Assembly (NCBI GenBank): GCA_027579435.1
Contig: JANBPK010000942.1
Coordinates: 1-64,000, forward strand
Source: Candolleomyces eurysporus
Taxonomy: Eukaryota > Basidiomycota > Agaricomycetes > Agaricales > Psathyrellaceae
Length of the DNA stretch: 64,000 nucleotides
Reading direction: 5' to 3'
Below, piece by piece: positions 44,658 to 55,866 of this stretch (positions are counted from its first letter, which is position 1; every line of letters starts with the position of its first letter). The notes beneath the pieces are model-generated. The model was not told where the DNA came from. It was given only the letters and a program-made list of their open reading frames with translations, and did no database searches. The translations under genes were made by a program, and so were the position numbers.

Positions 44658-47600
44658 GTCTCCAAATCTCTGTTTTGTTCTACTCCATTGAATTCTTCCA
44701 AGATGTCAAGAACCTGCTCCCAGTGATTATCAAACACAACAGCCTTGGCCTATCACTACTGTAAGGTTTTCCAATGCCAATAATGATTTTATCTTACAAC
44801 TAATGATGCTTAGGCTTCAACTTAACTTCTTTCTGTTAAACACTCACCCTCAGGGCTGGTCTTTTATTCAATTGTCATAATACCTCTTGTGAATGATACT
44901 TTTTCATGTCATGTCTTTTCTGTATGGATATCTGTGAGAAACAGTTGCTGCTTTACATGGCAATGGCCTGAGGCATTTTGACTCTATTGGCACACCACAT
45001 TGTTTGGCACAGTGTATTTTGTGCGCAGCTGGGGGTCATGCCAGAACCAAAGTGATTGAAAGGACAGTGCCAAAAGCAAAGTGTGAGCTCAAACAGGTAA
45101 AACAGAAAACACCTATGAAAAACAGCATATAATAAGCATGTTCTACCAACTACAATACAGATTGACCTGCCTGATGCAATCACACAAACAACTCAAATAT
45201 CTGTAAATCCTTGTACCTTGACTTCAGTCTTCCTTAGCTTTCTGCTCTTTCATTCCTGTATGACAGCAAAGCATTGGTCCGTGTAGTGACTCAGCTGGTT
45301 GCAGCAGTAACAGATTGGAGTTTTGAAACTATTGATCTTGCATAGGAGGCCTCAAAAGATGCCTCCGCTGATTCAACATGAAGTTGTGTCATTTCCTTAG
45401 CATGATGTCTGTTTTATCCTCTGTATTCCTAACTTCATTAAAGGATCACTTATGCTTATGATTGTATCTCATGAGCTTCTCATATGACATTGAATAAGCC
45501 TCTGCAGCAATCTATCTTTGTTGATGTCTTTCTTTACAACATTAGGGGTGAAGTCTCTTTGGGGACCAAAGATCCAGCAGGAGCCTCCAAAGTCCCAGCT
45601 TGGTTTTCAAACAAAAATGGTTTAGGCATGATATCACCCAGTTGCCTTTCATAGTTGAAGCTGTCCAATAACTGCTTCTGCATGCTTGCCAAGTGCTCTG
45701 CCTTCTCTAAATACTTTTTTCATAACAAAGGCTCCTTGCATCAAACAAAGTCTTTGTCTTTGCCACTCCCACTTTTGAGTGCCAAAGCTTTGAGAACTTG
45801 ATTGCAAAAATATTTGTCAAGGTGCCTGAATACATATAACTTCCCCAGCTCTCAATTGCTAACAATTGTATTCTGTAACTTCCCTTCCTCATGCCTGAAC
45901 ATAATTCAGGCATGAGGTGGAACTCCACCAAAGAATGAAACTCTTTTTCTTGCTGTCAACATAAGGCACAAAGATAATCCTGAGGTGCAAGGTGTCACCT
46001 TTGGCTTGTCTCAAGACTTGGAAATGGAAAATCACCACCTGTTCTTTGAGCTGGGGACAAGTTCCTGTCCTGTACTTTTCTATTTGCATCTATACTTGTC
46101 TCTCTATATAAGATAGTAGCACAAAATCTTCCTCTTGATCCTGTGTGTGAGGTGGTAATTTGCAAGACATCACTACATCCAATAATGATAGTCCAAGCCC
46201 TGTCAAACATATCTCCAAGCGCCAGTATTTCCTCCTGTCCCCAGCTATTGAGTCTGGCAATGAGTATAAATGCTGTGCAGGAGCAGATTCAACTAGTAAG
46301 GTCTTTATCCACCACAAGTGGACCAAATTCCAGCACTGGTGCAAGATCCAAGGCATCTTGAGTTGGGTACATTGTACCCTGGTTGACTGCCAAGATTTTG
46401 AGGCCAGTTGCATCAGTTTGGCTGCTATTTTCTTCCTGCTGTTTTGTGTTCATGCTGGCACCAATCCATTGTCTTTGTTTGCACTGGTGGCCATAGCCTC
46501 CAGCTGATGTGCTGACACTTCTGCCATGCCTCTCAGCAGTCATCTTGCTGATTCTCCCTCCTGGCTTCTCTCTTTTCATGTATTTGGTAACAGTGGTGTT
46601 TTATTTTTCTGTGCTCAGTTCTCCTGCAATGCATCATCACAGGGTGTGATCTTTGTGTATTGTTGAAGATTGTCTGTACATGAAAAGTTTTTCCTACCCT
46701 GCTGGTGTGTAAGTACAACTCCATGTGGTCAATATTTCAGTATAGAGTTCATCTTTCCAGGGGGAGCATAGAGGCACAGAGTATTAGTTTTAGCTTGCAA
46801 TTGAATTAGTACAAATTTGCATGCCTGAATGTTGGCAAGCTGCAGTCTCTTGGACCTTCCACTGCTGGTTATCTCTTAAAATAATTTTCCAAAAGCTTTC
46901 TCTATAACTCTTAGTCAGTCTTGTGGGTTGTTTATCTTGCACTGACTTGTGTTGAATCATAATAATGACTCATGCTGCATTTCTTGCTTGTTCAAGTTGG
47001 ACCACATCTGCTGCANTTTTTTTGTGCACTTAAATACTCATGGTTCTTGCACTGCTCAATTCCAGGTTGGTTTACCATTTTGGTCCACACATGAGAGCAG
47101 GGTGTTTTTTCGGTGCCTCTGCATATATTCAACATTTACTGTACATATCAACATGTTGCATTGGTCCTGGGTTGGGCTGTGGAGGTGTTGGTGTCCCATT
47201 TAATGGATCAACCTCTACCAATAGCTGCATCAGTCTCTCTTTGTAAAGGCAAGTCAGAATGCCTTGGATATATGCTGCACATAGCATTGGCCCACTTCCC
47301 ACATGTCCCCACTATGTTGTTCCCATCCATGCAAAATCCAGAAGGAGCAAGGCAAGAAAGGGAGCAAGGAAAAGGACAAGCATTCCCAGCTTTGTCCAAA
47401 AGCCATGTCTACCTTAACAACAGTGCAGTCATTGTCCACAATGGCAACACCAGCTGCAGGTCCTGTTCTGCCTTTACCTGTCCCCCTTCTGCTGCTGCCC
47501 CTCCTCCAGCTCTGCTCCAACCACCTCCCACCCCTCTGCTCTAACCACCACCTGCCCCTGTTCCTGCTGCAGCTACCTATTCAAACAACCTATCAAGTGC

Positions 47601-48835
47601 CAATGGTTCCCACCTGCAATATGCTAGCTACCCAGTCTATTGGCAAGGCCATAGCCCTGCTCAATTGATGTGCAAGTGTACAAACATCCAATAAGTACAT
47701 ATTTATGATAAATTAGAGCATTTTGGGGCATCCAGAAGTGGAAAGTGAAGATCTGTACAAATGTCTGCTCACTAATAGATACCCCAAAATATATTCTTCC
47801 TCCACACACTGAAAACACAACAAACTTGTGAAGAACAACAGAAGAAGCATTTTTTATAGCTACAGAAGACCTGTGCATAGAGTCCCATGAAAGCAGACAT
47901 GCCCACTGAGTCTAAACAAATGATAACCTGTGTGAAGTGGCCAATGTGTTGCACAGCAAGTGCTGAGGCATTTTTGACTGGAACCAGCAGAAAACAGCAG
48001 CCAGAGTGATGGCTGCAGATGCTGGAAGCACTGTCCATCAGTAAACGTAAACTTTACTTTTGGCCTTTTTTACACACCCCTACATGCCTTGAAGCAGGAA
48101 AAAATTGAAAACCTAGGAGCTGAAAAGCTAACTNCTATTTTTGGCAAAAAAGCTCAGCCAAATTTGGCAGGGGAATGGACCNAAAAAAGTGCAAAAGTTG
48201 CCAAAAGAGTGAAAGTTTTTTGCCAGTTTGCTGATGACTCTTGGCATGCATTGANCCCCCTGTTTTATGTTTTTCCCTTTTCCATACAAGTAGATGTATC
48301 CAATTCCATACCATTCTAGATCAACTACACATCACCAGGCTCATTCATTACATGGTCTATGTCAGGCTCAATGCAATACAGTGAATATGCAAAACAGTAA
48401 GAATAAGAACAGGAACTGTGTGGAAACAAAGCTCTGAGAAAGGCACAGGCACACAGCAAAGCTGCAGGAAATGTCAAAGTAAATAAGGGTGTAACAAGAA
48501 GGAAGGAACAATTGGTGCAAAGCAAGATGAAGAATAGTCATAAAATTGGAAGGTAGCCCTGAGGAGTACCAAGAAAATTCATATCCTTGCTCTTGACTGC
48601 AAGAATGCAGCACCTGTTTTTCCCTAACATTGATTGCAAACTCTTCTTCTAAAGAAAGTATTCTGGAACAGAAATCATCATGGATACGTTCAACCAATAA
48701 CAGTTGCCAAGACCAAGGTCATTTGAAACATCGGCATAGTCAAAGTCATCATAATGAGGACAAAAAGAAGGCATGAATGCCAAAGGTGATGAAAAGTAAA
48801 GGAAAGAACAGAACAGGCAAAGTAACCAGGAAAAT
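42950..48835. other. CpG-depleted block
   Basis: By eye, CG dinucleotides drop from several per 60-base line to roughly one per 200-300 bases at about 42950 and recover abruptly at 48841 (GTCGATCGAG). TG and CA are abundant inside. The left edge lies in exon 6 of the NACHT gene. This is the footprint expected from methylated-cytosine deamination, or of DNA from a methylated repeat family. Confidence 0.75.
44037..44423 (+). repeat. Three 129-bp WD40-coding repeats
   Basis: TCTGTTG recurs at 44037, 44166 and 44295, exactly 129 bases (43 residues) apart. Units two and three are almost identical (SVAFSPDGKYIVSGSDD, then WDAHTGQPAL); unit one is more diverged. Confidence 0.92.
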
Positions 48836-48943
48836 AATGTGTCGATCGAGAGGGACCGCAATATTTCATGCCAAATCAACAAATTGATGATGTCACAACA
48901 ATATTATCTGCCAAAAATATAGGCATTGCACAGGATTGAACTA
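44658..48943. other. Noncoding DNA, mostly in the CpG-depleted block
   Basis: No intact gene. Minus-strand frames at about 45.7-46.7 kb (for example 46289-46579) have protein-like composition but are cut by stops in changing frames; possibly a decayed repeat-family gene, not identifiable. A Pro-coding C-rich stretch lies near 47480-47560. N's at 47016, 48134, 48182 and 48255. Confidence 0.4.
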
Positions 48944-49490
48944 CAGTCGTTTGCATAACTTTTGTCAGTTGCGTTTTTTCCTCGAGCAGAATGATCTGAC
49001 ATATGTAATGATTAGTAATGTCACACTTGCCTCAAATCAATGGGTGTCCCGCTCTGCTGCAGCACTAGCCACTTTCTTCTTGGATATCGCAATGCAGGGT
49101 AGGGTACATGATAATGTTGAGATTGACACATCAACATCACAATAGATGGCCAGCTGTTCCTGAAGCTCATCTAAGAAGACCTTGGGACGAGCATCAATCA
49201 CAGAGGTGATGTAGTTGATATTGGATTCGGTAATTATGAAAGGAGGCAAAGACACAATAGACACAATAGACTGTTCGCTCAGTACAGCCTGCCAGCACTG
49301 CCATTTGCTCAGCAGAAAGACATATACTACATGCCAGTGGATTATGCTATATTCACTGTGCTAAGTGATCCCTGCAGCGATGTCATATGTTGAACCGCAA
49401 CCGACTAATTTGGTGGTGTGACAGCCTTGACAGCTGTCACAACTCCTCTCGCAGAAAAAACGCAACTGACAAAGGTTATGCAAGCGACTG
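48944..49490 (-). mobile_element. Tc1/mariner deletion derivative (547 bp)
   Basis: Both ends carry inverted repeats of about 40 bases beginning CAGTCG(T/C)TTGCATAAC and ending in a run of T's: 48944-48980 on the plus strand and 49454-49490 on the minus strand. A TA flanks each end (48942-48943, 49491-49492), the usual Tc1/mariner target duplication. Inside, the minus strand (49264-49037) encodes a piece of the transposase N-terminal helix-turn-helix region: VIDARPKVFLDELQEQL, DVDVSISTLSCTL, KKKVASAAAERD. The catalytic DDE part is missing, so it is non-autonomous. Confidence 0.85.
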
Positions 49491-49492
49491 TA

Positions 49493-50425
49493 AGGCCCGT
49501 CAAGCAAAATGGACGGATCTGGAGGTGAACGAGATTGATCCAGACTCCTTCCAAAAGGATATGGGTTGATGGGGTTCACAGCCACCGCCCACAAAACGTC
49601 GGTGTATTAGTAATGAAATGAGCTTTCCTTACGTAAAGACTTGTAACCCGAGCCAATGCCTCGGAATCAGCGATTGCAGTCGCCTTGGGACAGTACCACC
49701 TTCTGGTACAACCCGGTATTCCACATGAAGGATGGCAGAGAGCATACCGAAATGCTTGAGGGATTATTCTTCACCCCTGACAACGTTTATATAGCGATAT
49801 ATGAGGTCTTAGCACAAAGGACAAAACTCAAAATTGCGAAAAAGATGACACCTCTGTGCACCGCGGCATGAGTAGCGAAAATTTTGTGTCAGATGGACAC
49901 TCAAACTTTCGACGGACAGTCGGACAGTCGGACATTCCAATTCCCATGTGTTCTCGGCCCTCTGGTCTGAGCTCAGCATAGTCAAAGGGTTGACGAAACA
50001 GCCCGTCAGCACTTTTGCTCTACAATATACCCGTTGCCTATTGCCCCCAGAGTTCGAGTTTCCCATCACACTCACTTACCTGACTTAGATCTCTCCTCCT
50101 CAACCAGAGGTCTCATATTCACCGACACCAGGGTCGGCAAGTCGACACGCGCCTAAAATTAAACTCACGACCCTGATCTCCACTTGCTTCACTCTCAACC
50201 GCTTCCTTTACCATTGCATCTCATCTGACCAATCTCCAAGCGAATCGGCCTCATTCACCCCACACTCCAATGTGGCCTTGGCAAATACTTTTGCAGAAGC
50301 TTACTACCATTTGCGAAATTCCTTCAAACGTCGTCATATCGGAAATCGCCATCGAAGACTGGATATTGACGAGTAGGGTATTGATACATGTATACATGGA
50401 CGGGACTGATAGGCGACTATCCAGC
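49493..50425. other. Intergenic
   Basis: No supported gene. A 71-codon frame at 49656-49871 has no recognisable features. A short tandem GGACAGTCGGACAGTCGGACA lies near 49914-49934. Confidence 0.4.
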
Positions 50426-52886
50426 CTACGAATCGTCATAGATAACCTTCGCTTCGCTCCTGCACCCACATTGTGACTCGTTAGCGTTCAGAAGGGATAG
50501 ATAGAGAGGGAGAGTCGTGACATACCTTTTCTCCACCCCATTGTCCTTGTACGCAATCTGCGCCTTGAATTCCGTCAACCCGAACAAAAGCACGATTTCA
50601 TAATCCAATCTGTAAAACACCTTAGGCCCGTTCTTCTTCTGTTGGAGTGCGAGTTTGGAGAGATCGATTTCGATTGTACAGATTTGGGTGTAGTTTTCTA
50701 GTAGAAACCGAAGGGCGAGGGTTAAAAGGGTGGGCGAGCCTAGAATATGGTGGGAGACTCTTACGAGTATCCAAATCCCTCCATCTGGGCTGAGGAATCA
50801 AACCCCTATACGCCCATACCTCGAACAACGCCTTCTTGAAATCACTCTTCCTCTCCAGCTCCCTGAAGTACGGTCTCTTGAACTCTTTGGTTTCGGATAC
50901 CTGGACGTTCTATGCACGGTATAAGCAACCCGGAGAACTTGAAGGGAATAGAAAGGGAGGTAGGGTATGTACCTTGGCAAGGATGATATCAAACGAATCT
51001 TTGATCCTTCTCTGGCCGCCAAACGATAGGAAGGCGTTTTGGAATCTGGTTCTGTGCTCTGGATCGTTTTCGAGGAAAGGTATGTGGCAGAAGTTTCCAT
51101 AGGTCATTTTGGATACACGTGTGTTGACAAAATGGTCGAGGTAGAACGAGATAGCGCCGTCTGACACTGCTTTGTTGCTGAACGAAACCAGAATCAGTCA
51201 AGGGGAACCGCAAAGCAAGAGAGGAGGATCGGTGAGGAGGAAGAGACATACACATGGTTCTCCGGACGAACGACGTTTAAGCTGTAGGGACGTAAAGCTT
51301 CTTGAACTTTAGCGAACAACCAGTCGCTAGCTGCGAAACCACCGACTAGAACGACGTGCTACGTGAGGAACCTCGCCCGTCAGCCTCCTGTTCTATCGTG
51401 GATAGGAGAGATAACGATTACATACAGAGATAGGTCTGTGCGCCTGCCGCCGTTGCTCGAGTACACCATTGACGACGCATTTGACGGATGGTTCGAAGAA
51501 CCTGGCAACGTCTGACCTGGATCTCACTCAATAGACCGTTCAATAGGGAAATAAATAGGCGAATGTGACACACCCGTCCAGTTTCAGCTGCCCAAAGCGA
51601 ATATTGCATGCCGGATCGTTGTCCCTCGTTGACCCAAACTTGATGTACTGCGGCTCGTCTTTATTCCGGAATCGAGGCTTGGTTGTCTTGTCGAAGCACG
51701 ACAGGATATGTTCGATGTCTTCCTGGAATGACGATTCTCTGAGGAAGCCTGCACGCAAGGATCAGGATATGGACAGAATAGGGTAGTTGGTCGAATGGGA
51801 TGGATTGCGACGTACTTCGTACGAACACGCCAGCGTGGATGGTGACGAAGATGGAACCATGGAAGTGACCTGTTTCCTGGCTGTCAGAAGGAGCGAATGT
51901 ACAATAGTGTTTCTGGGAACTGACATTGAGGCGGTGCTATCTCTTCGAAGACTGTGTCACGATCGGATCCTGCGGACGTTCGACCATACGCGCTAATGTC
52001 GACAGTTCCTCCACCAGCGTCCACCATGACAACGCCGTCCCCTGTCTGCACAGTTATCATGAGTAAAACAGTAAGTGGGAGAAAGGAAATGGGCGCACCG
52101 TCATAGCACCAGTAGGCAGTCCATTCTGGATGGAGAAGTGCAAACTCGCTTCACCCTCCGTAACGAATGATATTCGAGCATGTCCAGCCGGATTGTCAGA
52201 TATCAGACCCGCCATAATAGCGGCCTTCCTCATCTGGTCCTGCTGTGCGCCCTCCCACCCATTTGGATGCGACAACACATAATCGATCTCTCCCTCCATC
52301 GACCTCCAAAACTCTGGTCCATTCACATGCGTGTCCTTCACATACAACTCCGCGCAATGAAGCATGTACTTCAAGTAATCCGAGATGACAGCAACGACGG
52401 TTTTACCAGGCGGTAATGGCGGTATCTCGCTGGTGATTTGCTGAGTGTTGTAGCTCTTCGGACGGAGGTGTAGCTTGAACCATTGGGCTTTGACCCAGCC
52501 TTGATCTTCTGCAATTTCAAAGATGCCTTCTTTNCGATGCTTCAGCGCCAACTGCCCGTGCTTTGCCTGTGCGATCGTAGTAGATGATGGTAGGGATTTT
52601 GGAGGCGCCGCTGATGAGTTCATGCGCTGGAAACCTGTTGTTCGAGGGTGTTCGTGTCAACTTGGGGTAGCCTCCTACGCAATCGAGAGGCCCAACCTAG
52701 TTACAGGCTTGATTTCAGGCACTTGCCCGGGATCTAGTACCCTAAACAACGGATTCAGCAGGTCTCTCTCTGATTGAGTGGACATAGGATCACACACGCG
52801 TACGAAATACCGCTATACGTCGTCCCAATGTCGAATGCGAGGACGAGTTTCCGCCGAGAGCCTCGGTATGGGGATCTCGTCGACAT
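50426..52886 (-). CDS. Hsp70-family protein of the HSPA12 type
   Basis: Twelve exons join in frame from the ATG at 52886 (MSTRSPYRG) to the TAG at 50426-50428, giving about 590 residues: 52886-52798, 52741-52697, 52634-52099, 52045-51925, 51869-51816, 51748-51574, 51516-51426, 51358-51252, 51177-50973, 50909-50765, 50697-50526 and 50459-50426. The N at 52534 must be dropped. ATPase motifs of the Hsp70/actin fold: phosphate-1 DIGTTYSG (residues 19-26), phosphate-2 VDAGGGTVDIS (about 231-241), adenosine motif HVVLVGGFAASDWLF. The classical substrate-binding domain and EEVD tail are lacking, as in HSPA12-type proteins, which are expanded in agaricomycetes. Probable ATP-binding chaperone-like protein; client unknown. 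Confidence 0.87.
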
Positions 52887-53248
52887 TGGAGGTCGTGATG
52901 GTCGTAGTTCAAAGGAGACGTCGACGCTGTGCGCCGCATTGCATGCTGGCGCTTAACCTGGAACAGTCGGCGGCCCCCCTGAGCTGTTGAGGGTCACGAC
53001 CATCGGGAACGATCATGAGGCTGTGTTGTCGTTGCACACCTGCCGATAGGAAGCCGAAATCTTATCTTATCTGGAGTCTAGCGCCGAAGATGATTCCATT
53101 TTATTCCTACGTATTCTTCGAGATACAAGTACAGTTTTGATTTCATCTGACAAAACTAGGGAGAAGGGCAAGCATATGTGGAAGCATATTAAAGAAGCAT
53201 AGCTAATAAGGATAGGGGAGCATAGACTCTAGACAAGGATCCGCTAGA
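52887..53248. other. Intergenic
   Basis: Upstream region of the Hsp70-type gene and 3' end of the next minus-strand gene; nothing recognised. Confidence 0.4.
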
Positions 53249-54354
53249 TCAGAATGTCTGGTGCTTGCAAGCGACAACTTCCGCTGCAACAAGCCACAGA
53301 ATGATCGCAAACTGGATAAGAGAAGCGTACCACAGCTGAGTGCGAGTTGGGCCAGCCAAAAGGGTTTTGATCTTTGACCGCTCGATATCCCCGTACACCC
53401 AGGGCATGTCAACAGGGAATTCATCAACTGGTGTCGGTACGATGTCAAGGTCGGGTTCGACGCAGTACCGTCTTGTTTCTGGATGGATAGATCGTACTAG
53501 GTTGTAGGGTACAAGGAACATCCAGGGCAAAGGAACCTCGAATTCATACTCGTTGTAGGCACGCAAATGAACGAGGTTGTAGACCGCCTTCAGCATGCAA
53601 AAAATGGTGAGAACCTGAGCACGAAAAGCTCGCTTCATCTTGGTAATTCGCGGCAAGTCAATTTCTGGGTTAAGCTTCGTTAAATCTCTATTTGGTCCAA
53701 CTGTGCCAAGACACCTACCTATGAATCGCAGCGGAACATTATAGGCACAAGTTACGTTATAAAGCATAACTGGCGACATGCGGCCGTCGTCGTTCAGAGG
53801 ATATTTCTTCCACCTTATAGGTTCAATTATCTGGGAGCAGATGTCAGTCACCTGAAGACGGAGCCTGAGTCTAAACAACGAACCGCATAATGATTGGGAT
53901 CGAGATGAAATGCCTCCCTGGCGTATCTGGTGTCAAGTTCACCTGTTGTCAGGAGCTTGATATCGACCCAGCAGTCCCACTTTCCCCGGTACAGACAATC
54001 CATGTCCGAATAGTATTCGACACGAACGTATCTGACCTAAACGTAAGTCAACACATCCCGGAAGTTTGAGTGAAACACTGACCCTCGAGGAGGTTTTGCA
54101 GGGCGTATCGGAGGATACTCGCACCCATTGACCTTGAGAAAGTTCCGTTCTATTTCGAACAGACGCTGGTCCGCAATTGCGTCCAAAGGCGACTGTTCAA
54201 AAATTGAGGGGCTCTCTGACCATGTTCTGAGAGCAGAGGAGAGGCGTTCTCCAATAGCCTCCTTCACCTCGGACTTCGCCTTGCAAACATCGTTAATTCT
54301 GCGGTCTCTGAACGAGAGACTCTTGTAGTAGTAAAGCCTGAGAGTCGTGAACAT
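53249..54354 (-). CDS. Uncharacterised protein with C-terminal membrane helix
   Basis: Four exons (54354-54083, 54031-53884, 53830-53719, 53664-53249) join in frame with introns of 51, 53 and 54 bases, giving 315 residues. The start (MFTTLRLYYYKSLSF) is the first ATG in frame. Blocks: SALRTWSESPSIFEQSPLDA, GYVRVEYYSDMDCLYRGKW, REAFHLDPNHYAIIEPIRW, RITKMKRAFRAQVLTIFCML, VDMPWVYGDIERSKIKTLLA. The end (YASLIQFAIILWLVAAEVVA) is a probable tail-anchor helix. The N-terminal part is cytosolic by prediction. No family recognised. Confidence 0.72.
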
Positions 54355-55024
54355 GGGGGGTTGAGTCACAATTCAAAATTGGACATGGCAAATTGAGTCA
54401 AGTTGCGCCTCGTCCTTTTGAGTCAGGAAAAAACAAGGTATCCAAGCGGTGGAGACGTTTGACGGAGAAGATGAAGCTACTAACGTAAATTTGCAACTGG
54501 AATGGCAGAGATGAGAAGCGAATACAGAACAAAGGCGCCTTATGCCCGAGATCAGAAAGAGCACAGCACGACGCGACGCGTTCTTTGCTCTTATTTGTCA
54601 TCGCCAACAAGAGTCAACAAACAACAGACCATGAACTCCCTGTGGACGCAAGAAATTTAAAATGAGGTTCACCTTCCTTCGTCCTCTACTTGTGGTACTC
54701 TCGAACGGGTAAAATCGAGCTATAAATTCTACGTGAACCCCCCACCCGAGATTGTGAGGTGTCTTTCCTTGGGTCTGATCCCCTTACCTCTTCAACCATC
54801 CACGAAGTTTGGCTGGCTGTCTTGAGTCTCACCTTTGGTCTATTATTGCTCTTCAGCGCCTGTCACGAGAATCTCGGAGAAACCTAACTATCTTCTCACC
54901 GCCATCAAGAGATAGACTTCTCTTTCCAAGTCTTGATTCTCTGGTTATGCCGCACAATATCCAGAACAAAAGTAGCCCGATAAACTCGACGAAGAGCTGG
55001 TATTTTTGAGCCTTGTCTCCGACT
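54355..55024. other. Intergenic, divergent promoters
   Basis: Separates the minus-strand gene at 54354 from the secreted-protein gene at 55025. A TATAAATT sits at 54721-54728, rather far from either start. No gene seen. Confidence 0.35.
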
Positions 55025-55638
55025 ATGAAGTGCCTCATCACTGCTCATATCTTGCTCGTTCTCTGTGCTACACTGGTCGCTTCCCTTCCGGTTAATCTCG
55101 TTGCCCGCACTCACAGAGACACGACCTGGACGTCTTACAGTGTCGGTGAAGGCCTAGTGTGAGTTCCGTTCAGTTATTAAAAACAGCGATATTAGGTGGC
55201 TGACCTTTTAATAACACGAAATTATAGAGGTGCCTGCGGATTCTTCATCCATAAAAGCGCTTTTGTGGGTGGCAAAATGTTTTGATTATAGTCACCCGCT
55301 TACACCAAGTCCAGGGGATTGCCCTGAGCCCAGAGGTACGGCGGCTCGCAACCTAATGGCCATATAGGAGGATTAGAGCTAACATCGCCTATGCAGAAAT
55401 TCCAACCGACGCTGTGCGGTAGGATTATATCACTGAAGACTGGAGGAAAACAGGCGTATGCTCAAGTGTTGGACAGAGTGGGTATTATTCCTCGAACGGA
55501 AGAATCGTTCTGACTCTCATCAAAATGTAGTGTGACGACTGCGGTTATGCAGACTTGAAGCTGACGGAGCGACTCTTTACTTACTTTTCCAAAGAAATTA
55601 GCACCCCACTCGTCGGTGACTGGGAGTTTGGTAACTAG
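55025..55638 (+). CDS. Secreted RlpA-like double-psi beta-barrel protein
   Basis: Five exons: 55025-55158, 55228-55264, 55315-55335 (a 21-base microexon), 55397-55477 and 55531-55638, giving 126 residues. Signal peptide MKCLITAHILLVLCATLVAS; then TWTSYSVGEGLVGACG, the start of the barrel, KFQPTLCGRIISL, VLDRCDDCGYADLKL and a closing VGDWEF. These are the marks of the RlpA-like/barwin-related barrel found in small fungal secreted proteins such as expansin-like and cerato-ulmin-unrelated wall proteins. The Asp of LDRC, conserved in expansin relatives, is kept. Probably acts at the cell wall or outside the cell; the ligand is unknown. Confidence 0.82.
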
Positions 55639-55866
55639 CTATGCCGCTTTCCCGAGNAAAAAACCGAGCTCTCTTCTTCGGATTTACTCGGTGACTTCTC
55701 CGCGCCGCTCAATGGCTTCGATTAACAATGGCTTCCGTAAATCTCTGTGATTCCGCGAGGCTGAGCTTTCATGACTACGGTCATAACATAACACGTTTCA
55801 TTCAACATACATCAACGACAATGCATAACAAACTGTAAGAACGGCCCTGGAGTTCCTTCTCACTGA

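Noticed and set aside
45700..46720. Protein-like minus-strand frames in the CpG-depleted block
   Set aside because: Stops and frame changes throughout, and no motif of any transposase or known family could be read; kept only as probable repeat decay.
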